Positions 35,195 to 42,651 of a stretch of DNA of 64,000 nucleotides are shown here, piece by piece. The number at the start of each line of letters is the position of its first letter. The stretch's first letter is position 1. This DNA comes from Bacteroides congonensis. GTDB lineage: Bacteria; Bacteroidota; Bacteroidia; Bacteroidales; Bacteroidaceae. The DNA lies in NCBI RefSeq assembly GCF_900130125.1, contig NZ_FQXY01000009.1, forward strand, positions 1,031,760 to 1,095,759. The letters run 5' to 3'. The notes beneath the pieces are model-generated. The model was not told the DNA's origin and made no database searches. It was given only the letters and a program-made list of their open reading frames with translations. Made by a program: the position numbers and the translations under genes.

Positions 35195-35226
35195 AAAACG
35201 TCCGGCTTGTGAAAGCCGGACGTTTT
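35195..35226. terminator. Strong bidirectional terminator
   Basis: A perfect 14-bp stem (AAAACGTCCGGCTT 35195-35208, AAGCCGGACGTTTT 35213-35226) with a GTGA tetraloop serves both the plus-strand transcripts and the minus-strand acyltransferase gene. Nothing else is seen from 35117 to 35290. Confidence 0.85.
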
Positions 35227-35290
35227 GTTATACTTGCAGTCCATCTCCTGAATCCGACAGACTGCAAACAGAATATGCCCGGACTGTGTA

Positions 35291-36370
35291 TCAGCCCATG
35301 AGGTACTTACTGCCCGGCAGATAAGACAACAACTTCGCTAAAATACAGCATCCGCAGAATGTACTTGTACCCACCAACAGAATCGTGACCGGAGTAGAAA
35401 AGTATCCTTCCAGCAGTTTATAACTAAAACCGAGAATGAATATATGCATCAGATAAATACCATAGCTCAACTTGGATAGTTGAAGGATAAAATTGTATAT
35501 CCGCCCCTTTTCAAAAGAAATCTTTTTTATAATGACAAAAGCACCATAAGTCATAAAGACCACATTGAAAGAACAGAAACGCCAGCTCAACTCCAGTTCC
35601 TGCAACTGAGTAGCAGTAAAAGTACGGTGATAATATACAATAGCGGTAAACAGATAACCGATAAGGAACAGGCTGACACCGACAAGCAAACTTTTCTTCA
35701 ATGACCAATTAATATAGGTACGTATGTAATGCGCCAGTACCAAATAACCAATGAACCCGGAGAAATACCAGAAAGTATGGAATTCATTCCAATAACATTC
35801 ACCATATACATCGCCTACCAACAGTTTTCCATAATGCCAGAAAGTAGTGAGAAACCATACAAGCAAAAAGACCTGTTCGCCACGCTTGGACGTCTCTTTC
35901 AACCAGGGAGATAGAACGGGCATAAACATATAGAGTCCGATAAGCATATAGATAAACCAAAGATGACCGCTCGCACCATTAAAATTCCATAGCAGTTGCA
36001 ACAAGTTAGCCTGCACGTCGGTATAGGTAATATCTCCCCACGACCAAGGCAGGATGGCATACAGCAAAGACCATACTGCAAAAGGAACGACAACCCGGAT
36101 AAAACGTCGTTTAAAAAAGTTCTGCGAACTGCCCCTCATAGGTAAAAGCAAGTAAGAAGAAGCCATCACGAAGAGAGGAACAGAAGAACGGAAAGCACTG
36201 TCAATCACACTCACCCAAAAGCCATCGGATACCGAACGTATCCCGATGGAATCACCATCAATAAAGAAGAACTCACAGGAATGGACCATAATAACCATAA
36301 AGCAAGCAATCACACGGAGATAGTCCAAAAATACAATCCGTTCAGCTTGACTCGAATCTTTTATTTGCAT
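35291..36370 (-). CDS. Acyltransferase family 3 (OafA-like) membrane protein
   Basis: A 359-residue integral membrane protein with about ten helices and the acyltransferase-3 N-terminal pattern ERIVFLDYLRVIACFMVIMVH, in which the Arg and His correspond to the catalytic R-x10-H-type motif. Later segments GHLWFIYMLIGLYMFMPVLSPW and SYGIYLMHIFILG are typical. Such enzymes O-acylate cell-surface glycans or lipids. A good promoter lies upstream (TATCTTTG complementary to 36398-36405, TTGC 19 bp further). It is a single gene, divergent from a LuxR regulator with 86 bp between them. Confidence 0.9.
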   Translation of the reverse strand: MQIKDSSQAERIVFLDYLRVIACFMVIMVHSCEFFFIDGDSIGIRSVSDGFWVSVIDSAFRSSVPLFVMASSYLLLPMRGSSQNFFKRRFIRVVVPFAVWSLLYAILPWSWGDITYTDVQANLLQLLWNFNGASGHLWFIYMLIGLYMFMPVLSPWLKETSKRGEQVFLLVWFLTTFWHYGKLLVGDVYGECYWNEFHTFWYFSGFIGYLVLAHYIRTYINWSLKKSLLVGVSLFLIGYLFTAIVYYHRTFTATQLQELELSWRFCSFNVVFMTYGAFVIIKKISFEKGRIYNFILQLSKLSYGIYLMHIFILGFSYKLLEGYFSTPVTILLVGTSTFCGCCILAKLLSYLPGSKYLMG

Positions 36371-36397
36371 AGTAGTAGCTAATTAATTAAATTTGCG

Positions 36398-36428
36398 CAA
36401 AGATAGAGACCGGATAATTACGGTGCAA
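36398..36428 (-). promoter_or_regulatory. Promoter of the acyltransferase-3 gene
   Basis: On the minus strand: TTGC (complement 36425-36428), 19-bp spacer, TATCTTTG (complement 36398-36405). Confidence 0.65.
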
Positions 36429-36456
36429 TACTGATATATAACCATACCCCACACAC

Positions 36457-37230
36457 ATGGACGTATTAAAAACAGAACTTGAAGAAGCATTCGCTACGCA
36501 GCATTTCGACTATACGCGACTCAACCAGGATACGGTAGACGAGTGCCACACGCTAATACGTTCTCTTACAAAAGTGAATAATGGCTGTGCCGTCCTTTCC
36601 GACCTGGCTGCCGATAAAAGCTATTTCTCCATAGGCTCATTCGGCGACTTCCTCGGACTATCCGCCGAAGACTTATCACAGGAAATCATTGATTCGGTAG
36701 ACGAAGACTGTATATATCATCATATCCACCCGGAAGACTTAGTGGATAAACGGATGCTGGAATTAAAGTTCTTCCGTTTCTTATGTGAACTTCCCGTAGA
36801 CGAGAGATTGAAATACCGTTCCAGTTGCTGCATACGAATGATAAACGGGAAGGGTGAATACAAGTATATAGCCAATCAGACACAAATCTTACAGAACTCG
36901 CCTTGCGGAAATATGTGGTTGGCATTATGCCAATACGACTTGTCGCCGGAACAGAGCGAACGCTCAGGGATACAGGCAAGAATCACTAATAATGAGACAG
37001 GCGAAGTGATGGTTCTTTCCTTATCCGAAGAACGCTACGCGCTTCTTTCTGTCCGTGAAAGAGAAATACTGCATTTGATTAAAGAAGGTTTTATCAGCAA
37101 GGAGATTTCGGTCAGACTGGGTATCAGTATTCATACGGTAAACCGCCATCGGCAGAATATTCTGGAAAAACTAAGTGTGGACAATTCATTGGAAGCAATC
37201 CGTACAGCGGAAATAATGAAGCTATTGTAA
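36457..37230 (+). CDS. LuxR-family regulator with PAS-like N-terminal domain
   Basis: A 257-residue protein. The C-terminal ~65 residues form a LuxR helix-turn-helix (LSVREREILHLIKEGFISKEIS, then GISIHTVNRHRQNILEKL). The N-terminal ~180 residues resemble a PAS fold (KSYFSIGSFGDFLGLS, then YHHIHPEDLVDKRMLELKF and CIRMINGKGEYKYIANQ, as in PAS_3), with no receiver motif. It probably senses a small ligand or metabolite. It is divergent from an acyltransferase gene, which may be its target. A hairpin ends it before the convergent GH20 gene. Confidence 0.85.
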   Translation: MDVLKTELEEAFATQHFDYTRLNQDTVDECHTLIRSLTKVNNGCAVLSDLAADKSYFSIGSFGDFLGLSAEDLSQEIIDSVDEDCIYHHIHPEDLVDKRMLELKFFRFLCELPVDERLKYRSSCCIRMINGKGEYKYIANQTQILQNSPCGNMWLALCQYDLSPEQSERSGIQARITNNETGEVMVLSLSEERYALLSVREREILHLIKEGFISKEISVRLGISIHTVNRHRQNILEKLSVDNSLEAIRTAEIMKLL

Positions 37231-37254
37231 AATCCATCTATCTCTCATAGAACA

Positions 37255-37288
37255 AAGCGGATAAAAGTATCACTACTTTCACCCGCTT
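37255..37288. terminator. Hairpin between the LuxR and GH20 genes
   Basis: AAGCGG (37255-37260)/CCGCTT (37283-37288) encloses AAAGTA/TACTTT (37264-37269, 37274-37279) with a TCAC loop. It lies between convergent genes; no U tract follows. Confidence 0.55.
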
Positions 37289-37354
37289 CTGACCTAACCT
37301 AAACTTGACCTAAATATTACAATCCTAATGAAAACTGATTTTAATAGAGAACGT

Positions 37355-39661
37355 TTATTCATGTTTCAACCATTCTTTTGGTAGAACTTCCTTTTCACCT
37401 TTATCATTTACTAATTCCAGTTGCAGCACACCGCCGTTGCAATCAAAGTAACGCACTTCCATCGGATGCAAGCCGGCTTTCAATGCTTTCTGCACGATAA
37501 TCTCTACCGGAGAATGTGCGCCGTCGTTGTCTCCCAGCAGTTCACCGTCAAGCATCAATGTGCTACCATCGTCCGAGAGAAGGGCAAATGTATAAATACC
37601 GTCAGCGGGAACTTCCAGATAACCGGTTATTACCAGTCCGATATCCCCTTTCACTTCTTCGGGGATGGATACGGATTCTACGACATACTCTCCTCTTACG
37701 GGAGCAGCGTCAATATCCACACAGAGATTTCCACGGAAGTTGTGCCATACAGCCTTCAGTCCGGGCTGCAAAGAAGCCGGAGCAGTGACTGCTTCCGCAT
37801 AAGGAGCTTTGACGTATCTCGTACGTACTACGTCCGAAGGAGAGCCATCCGGACGGAAAGTACGGAAAGCAAAGTCTGTCGTTTCCTTTATTTTCAGTGA
37901 ACCATTGTATAGAGACGATTTGCTGGTAGGCATACTTCCATCCGTCGTATAGCGGATTTCAGTGCCGGGCAACGGACAAGTTAAATTCACCGTAGCATCA
38001 TCAATAAACGCGTTCACCTTATAGAATCCCTGCAAATCGGGGATACGGTAATTCACTCCCATGATATCCATACGCTTGAATTGCGGAACGAGCTGACGGT
38101 AAAATTCATCAAGTTCCGGTTTCGCTGCCGGTTCCGCCCATGCTATTTCACTCAATGCAATCATGCGGGGAACAATCAGATATTCAATGCGCTTCATTGT
38201 CGGAATCCATTCCGCCCAAAGATTGGCCTGCACACCCCAAATATATTCCTTCTGTTCCTGCGACAGTCTGTCGTCCGCATAGGGGTCGAATGCCAATATC
38301 TTCTTTACCGAATTTTGGTCTTGCGCATAGTCGAAATAAAAATATTCATTCGGACAAGCAATCACTTTTTGCTTTTGCGCCGTTGCCGTAGGCAGCGCTT
38401 CTTTCGCCCAACTTCTCCACCAGGTAATGGCAGCGTCCGAAGATAATCCGTCCTTCACCACTTCATCCCAGCCTACGAGTTTCTTTCCGTTGGCCTGGAA
38501 GAATTTCTCCATATCACGTACGAACCATGCCTGAAGTTCTTCCACCGAACTGAGTTTCTCCGTGCGGATACGTTTCTGGCAACGGGGACATTTTTTCCAG
38601 TTGTTCTTTTCCACTTCGTCTCCACCCATATGTACATATTCATAAGGGAAAAGTTCGAAAACTTCCTTGAATACATTCCGGCAGAATTCCAAAGTCGCGT
38701 CTTTGCCCGGACAGATGGGAGAAGAGAATGTCTCTCCCCATCCGATTAATCCGTCACAGGCTAAATCAGGATACTGGCTGATAGCTGCCAGGAAATGCCC
38801 CGGCATATCAACTTCGGGTATTACATCAATCCCTCTCTGCGCAGCGTAAGCTACTATCTCTTTGATATCATCATGTGTGTAATAACCGCCATACAACGTG
38901 TCACCTTCCACAATCCGTATCTTATTTTCAGGAATCAGGAAATCAGTGTTATCTTCCTCTATCGCACGTGCCATGCAAGTACGGTCGTGCGTATTGAATT
39001 TTCTCCATGCTCCTTTTTCAGTCAGCAACGGATATTTTTCAATCTCTATGCGCCAGCCCTGGTCGTCCGTGAGATGCCAGTGGAATTTGTTCAGTTTGTA
39101 CAGGGACATCAAGTCCAACACGTGCTTCACTTCGTCTTTATTCCAAAAATGGCGGGAAGCGTCCAGCATAAATCCGCGCCACTCAAAACGGGGAGCATCT
39201 TCTATCTGTACGGCGGGAATGGAATAAGTCTGCTTCACACCCTGTATTTCTATTTCGGCGGGAAGTAACTGGCGGATAGTGGTAATGGCGGAAATAATGC
39301 CCGAATAGTCATTGGCTTCCACCTGAATAAATTCGGGTGTAGACTGGAGCTTGTAAGAGCCGGACTTCCCATCGGTATTCCCCAATTGGAAATAGACATC
39401 TACCTGATTTTTATCAGCAGTGACTTCCACAGAAGACGACACTACGTTTCGAAGAATCTCTTGCAGGTAACCGACTGCCGGAAAGAGGGACTGGTCGGAC
39501 ACTCCTATCTTCATTTCATCCTTAAAAACGAAAGCGCCCGACTGCTCGGTCAGACTTACGGGAGTAGGTAAAATTGTGATTTCTTGCTTGACGGCAGGCG
39601 TGCAAGCAGAAAATACACAAGCTGATACAATCAGTAGAGAGGTACTTAGTTGTTTGAACAT
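37355..39661 (-). CDS. GH20 beta-N-acetylhexosaminidase lipoprotein with PA14-like tail
   Basis: A 768-residue lipoprotein (lipobox VFSAC, Cys20). Domain order: GH20b (about 25-155), the catalytic GH20 barrel (about 156-500, with the DASRHFW and HWHLTDDQGWR motifs and the catalytic Asp348-Glu349 pair in HMGGDEVEK), a chitobiase C-terminal-like sandwich (about 545-620, GTEIRYTTDGSMPT), and a PA14-like ligand domain to the end (GIYTFALLSDDGSTLMLDG). It should release terminal GlcNAc or GalNAc from host glycans or chitooligosaccharides at the cell envelope. It is monocistronic, and the divergent neighbour is a CDF exporter. Confidence 0.93.
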   Translation of the reverse strand: MFKQLSTSLLIVSACVFSACTPAVKQEITILPTPVSLTEQSGAFVFKDEMKIGVSDQSLFPAVGYLQEILRNVVSSSVEVTADKNQVDVYFQLGNTDGKSGSYKLQSTPEFIQVEANDYSGIISAITTIRQLLPAEIEIQGVKQTYSIPAVQIEDAPRFEWRGFMLDASRHFWNKDEVKHVLDLMSLYKLNKFHWHLTDDQGWRIEIEKYPLLTEKGAWRKFNTHDRTCMARAIEEDNTDFLIPENKIRIVEGDTLYGGYYTHDDIKEIVAYAAQRGIDVIPEVDMPGHFLAAISQYPDLACDGLIGWGETFSSPICPGKDATLEFCRNVFKEVFELFPYEYVHMGGDEVEKNNWKKCPRCQKRIRTEKLSSVEELQAWFVRDMEKFFQANGKKLVGWDEVVKDGLSSDAAITWWRSWAKEALPTATAQKQKVIACPNEYFYFDYAQDQNSVKKILAFDPYADDRLSQEQKEYIWGVQANLWAEWIPTMKRIEYLIVPRMIALSEIAWAEPAAKPELDEFYRQLVPQFKRMDIMGVNYRIPDLQGFYKVNAFIDDATVNLTCPLPGTEIRYTTDGSMPTSKSSLYNGSLKIKETTDFAFRTFRPDGSPSDVVRTRYVKAPYAEAVTAPASLQPGLKAVWHNFRGNLCVDIDAAPVRGEYVVESVSIPEEVKGDIGLVITGYLEVPADGIYTFALLSDDGSTLMLDGELLGDNDGAHSPVEIIVQKALKAGLHPMEVRYFDCNGGVLQLELVNDKGEKEVLPKEWLKHE

Positions 39662-39769
39662 GAGGTTAACTATTTAATAAATTAATTGTCCTGTTTTTAA
39701 TTGGTCATCTATATATAATACAACTAAAAGCCCCAAACTACTAAAAGGAAATGAAAAGTTTTTTGTGGC

Positions 39770-39811
39770 TTGGGTTCACAAATTGCTATAAATGATTATC
39801 TTTGAACCCAA
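39770..39811 (+). promoter_or_regulatory. CDF promoter with overlapping 9-bp inverted repeat
   Basis: TATCTTTG at 39797-39804 is the -7 box. TTGGGTTCA (39770-39778) and TGAACCCAA (39803-39811) form a perfect 9-bp inverted repeat that reaches from upstream of the -33 position to the predicted start, as expected for a metal-responsive repressor site. Confidence 0.55.
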
Positions 39812-39845
39812 TTATCACAACAAATAAGGATAAAGACCTGCTTAA

Positions 39846-40760
39846 ATGTCAAGAGAGAATATTTTAATCAAAACCTCATGGATTAGCACCATTGGCAACG
39901 CAATCCTGTCCGCATCAAAAATCATTATCGGTTTGTTGGCCGGAAGTCTGGCCGTAGTTGGAGATGGTATCGATTCGGCAACGGATGTCATTATCTCTGT
40001 CGTTATGATATTTACGGCACGTGTCATCAGCCGTCCGCCTTCAAAGAAGTATGTATTCGGCTATGACAAGGCTGAGGGTATCGCGACCAAGATTCTATCG
40101 CTTGTGATATTCTATGCCGGTATGCAGATGTTACTATCATCTATTCAAAGCATCTTTTCGGATGAAGTGAAAGAAATACCATCCGCCATTGCCATTTATG
40201 TGACTATATTCTCTATTGTCGGTAAACTCTTACTGGCTTGGTACCAGTACAAGCAGGGAAAGAAAATAGACAGTTCCATGCTGACGGCGAACGCGATTAA
40301 TATGCGTAATGATGTTGTTATTTCGGCAGGGGTCTTGATTGGTTTGCTCTTTACTTTTATATTCAAATTACCTATACTCGACTCGATAACAGGATTAATA
40401 ATCAGTCTCTTTATTATAAAATCTTCCATCGGAATCTTTATTGATTCGAATGTGGAACTTATGGATGGCGTTAAGGATGTCAATGTATATAATAAGATAT
40501 TCGAAGCTGTCGAGAAAGTGCCGGGGGCAAGTAATCCGCATCGGGTCAGGTCGCGGATGATAGGAAACCGGTATATAATTACACTTGATATAGAGGTGAA
40601 TCCGCAGATAACCATCACGCAGGCACATGAGATTGCCGGAGCGGTGGAGAAAAGTATCGAAAGCTCCGTAGATAATGTTTATGATATTCTGGTGCATGTG
40701 GAACCTGCGGGGGAATGTCAGACGGATGAGAAATTCGGTATAGATAAAGATATGGTCTGA
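39846..40760 (+). CDS. Cation diffusion facilitator metal exporter
   Basis: A 304-residue CDF protein with six membrane helices and a C-terminal cytosolic domain (about 205-300: VEKVPGASNPHRVRSRMIGNRYIITLDIEV). The metal site motif in helix 2 is Asp43-x3-Asp47 (GDGIDSATD). In helix 5 it reads Asn152-x3-Asp156 (NMRNDVV), with Asn where zinc transporters usually have His or Asp. That substitution is seen in manganese-type CDFs, so Mn or Fe is possible; this is inference. It exports a divalent metal in exchange for protons. An operator-like repeat covers its promoter and a terminator follows. Confidence 0.92.
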   Translation: MSRENILIKTSWISTIGNAILSASKIIIGLLAGSLAVVGDGIDSATDVIISVVMIFTARVISRPPSKKYVFGYDKAEGIATKILSLVIFYAGMQMLLSSIQSIFSDEVKEIPSAIAIYVTIFSIVGKLLLAWYQYKQGKKIDSSMLTANAINMRNDVVISAGVLIGLLFTFIFKLPILDSITGLIISLFIIKSSIGIFIDSNVELMDGVKDVNVYNKIFEAVEKVPGASNPHRVRSRMIGNRYIITLDIEVNPQITITQAHEIAGAVEKSIESSVDNVYDILVHVEPAGECQTDEKFGIDKDMV

Positions 40761-40795
40761 ATTGCCGGAAGTAGCACTATCCGGTAATCTTTTTA
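40761..40795 (+). terminator. Terminator after the CDF gene
   Basis: ATTGCCGGA (40761-40769) pairs with TCCGGTAAT (40780-40788), followed by CTTTTTATT. Confidence 0.75.
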
Positions 40796-40848
40796 TTATG
40801 GATTGATAAATCTTCGGCAGCAAGGAAAGCTATTCCGCTTCTTTTTCT

Positions 40849-40856
40849 TAACTTTG
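40849..40856 (+). promoter_or_regulatory. -7 box of the AAA/nuclease gene
   Basis: TAACTTTG 34 bp before the start codon matches the consensus; no clear -33 box. Confidence 0.5.
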
Positions 40857-40889
40857 CGTTCATCGTTTACACTATAATAAAGATTTGAT

Positions 40890-42449
40890 ATGGAAGAAAC
40901 ATTCAGGCGCTATCCTATCGGGATACAGGATTTTGAACAGTTGCGCAACAACAACTATATATATGTTGATAAAACAGCATTGGTCTATCAACTGGCTAAT
41001 ACAAACACGGTTTATTTCCTGAGCCGTCCCCGCCGTTTCGGAAAGAGCCTGCTAGTCTCTACGCTCGAAGCCTATTTTCTGGGAAAGAAAGAGCTTTTCA
41101 ACGGACTTGCCATGGAGCAGTTGGAACAGGACTGGACGGTGTATCCGGTGCTGCACATCGACTTCAGCGGCAGTAAATATATGGAAGCAGAGTCACTCCG
41201 CGCATCTATCAATGTACAATTACTGCTTTGGGAAAACGTCTACGGACGCCAGGAAGGTGAAGACACATTCAGTTTGCGTCTTGAAGGCATCATCCGACGC
41301 GCTTATGAGCAAACCGGACAGCAGGTTGTCGTATTGGTAGACGAATATGATGCCCCGATGTTGGACACTAACAGTGATCATGAGTTGCAACGTGAGATTC
41401 GCGGTATCATGCGAGACTTCTTCAGCCCCTTGAAAAAGTCAGGCAAATATCTTCGTTTCCTCTTCCTTACGGGTATCAGCAAATTCAGTCAAATGAGTAT
41501 ATTCAGCGAACTGAACAATCTTCAGAACGTCAGTATGAGCGACAATTATGCCGCTATCTGCGGTATCACCGAGCAAGAACTACTGACGCAGATGAAAATA
41601 GACATCGAACAAATGGCTCAAGCCAATGATGAGACGTATGAAGAGGCATGCGCCCACTTAAAGAAACAGTATGACGGGTATCATTTCAGTAAATCCTGTG
41701 TGGATGTGTACAATCCTTTCAGCCTGATTAATGCTTTTGCACAAAAAAGCTATGAGAACTACTGGTTTTCTACCGGTACCCCCACCTTCCTGATAGAACT
41801 CCTGCAACAGATGGACTTCGACATCCGTCTGCTCGACCGTATGGACGCCAAGCCGGAAGATTTCGACAAGGCCACGGATTGTCTTACCGACCCCATTCCG
41901 GTGCTTTATCAAAGCGGCTATCTCACCATCAAGTCTTACGACGCCTTCTTCCGCACCTATACATTGGGCTATCCCAACGAAGAGGTTCGAATCGGCTTTA
42001 TCGAATCGCTTATTCCTTCTTATCTTTACCAGCCAACGCGCGAAAGCAACTTTTACGTAGTGTCTTTCGTACGCGATTTGATGAAAGGAAACCTCGAATC
42101 TTGTCTCGAGCGTACCCGCTCTTTCTTCGCCTCTATCCCGAACGACCTGAACAACAAAGAAGAAAAGCATTATCAGACTATTTTCTATCTCCTGTTCCGC
42201 CTGATGGGGCAGTATGTGGATACCGAAGTAAAAAGCGCCGTCGGACGGGCGGACGTGGTTATTAAAATGCAGGATGCCATTTATGTACTTGAATTCAAAA
42301 TGGACGGTACGGCAGAAGAAGCTTTGGCGCAGATAAACAGTAAAGGATACGCCATTCCATACGCGGCCGACCACCGGAACGTAGTGAAAGCCGGCATCAA
42401 CTTCGACAGCTCCACGCGGACAATCGGAGACTGGAAAATAGAAGAATAA
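40890..42449 (+). CDS. AAA-ATPase-like and PD-(D/E)XK nuclease (DUF1703) protein
   Basis: A 519-residue protein of the AAA_ATPase-like (PF09820) plus DUF1703 type, very common in Bacteroides. The N-terminus YPIGIQDFEQLRNNNYIYVDKT is diagnostic, followed by Walker A RPRRFGKSLLV (Gly51-Lys52-Ser53) and Walker B VVLVDEYDAP. The C-terminal ~100 residues hold the nuclease core, GRADVVIKMQDAIYVLEFKM, with the D...E-x-K pattern intact. Copies of this family occur many times per genome and resemble mobile or selfish genes, but no repeats flank this one. The cellular role is unknown; it is a single gene with its own promoter and terminator. Confidence 0.88.
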   Translation: MEETFRRYPIGIQDFEQLRNNNYIYVDKTALVYQLANTNTVYFLSRPRRFGKSLLVSTLEAYFLGKKELFNGLAMEQLEQDWTVYPVLHIDFSGSKYMEAESLRASINVQLLLWENVYGRQEGEDTFSLRLEGIIRRAYEQTGQQVVVLVDEYDAPMLDTNSDHELQREIRGIMRDFFSPLKKSGKYLRFLFLTGISKFSQMSIFSELNNLQNVSMSDNYAAICGITEQELLTQMKIDIEQMAQANDETYEEACAHLKKQYDGYHFSKSCVDVYNPFSLINAFAQKSYENYWFSTGTPTFLIELLQQMDFDIRLLDRMDAKPEDFDKATDCLTDPIPVLYQSGYLTIKSYDAFFRTYTLGYPNEEVRIGFIESLIPSYLYQPTRESNFYVVSFVRDLMKGNLESCLERTRSFFASIPNDLNNKEEKHYQTIFYLLFRLMGQYVDTEVKSAVGRADVVIKMQDAIYVLEFKMDGTAEEALAQINSKGYAIPYAADHRNVVKAGINFDSSTRTIGDWKIEE

Positions 42450-42502
42450 CCTATTATTGACGCATCCCGCCATCTCTTGACAGGCTTCACCATATAAATG
42501 AA

Positions 42503-42542
42503 AAGGCAGTAACTCCTCCCGTTGATAAGAAGCTACTGCCTT
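42503..42542. terminator. Bidirectional terminator between the AAA/nuclease and TonB receptor genes
   Basis: AAGGCAGTA (42503-42511) pairs with TACTGCCTT (42534-42542), followed by CTCTTTT. A second inverted repeat, CTTTTGTT/AACAAAAG, lies about 15-50 bp downstream. Confidence 0.7.
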
Positions 42543-42651
42543 CTCTTTTAAAATGCGGACTTTTGTTGATAAGGTTTACCAATCTTAACAAAAGAGTAAC
42601 TAGTTACACTCTGTAAAATTCGACAAGCCTGCAAAATCATATAGAAACAAC

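Noticed and set aside
35056..35244. 62-codon minus-strand frame in the 35 kb gap
   Set aside because: It crosses the sRNA element and the strong terminator hairpin.
40890..42449. AAA/nuclease gene as part of a phage-defence island
   Set aside because: It is a lone gene of a family with many copies per Bacteroides genome; no other defence genes lie nearby.
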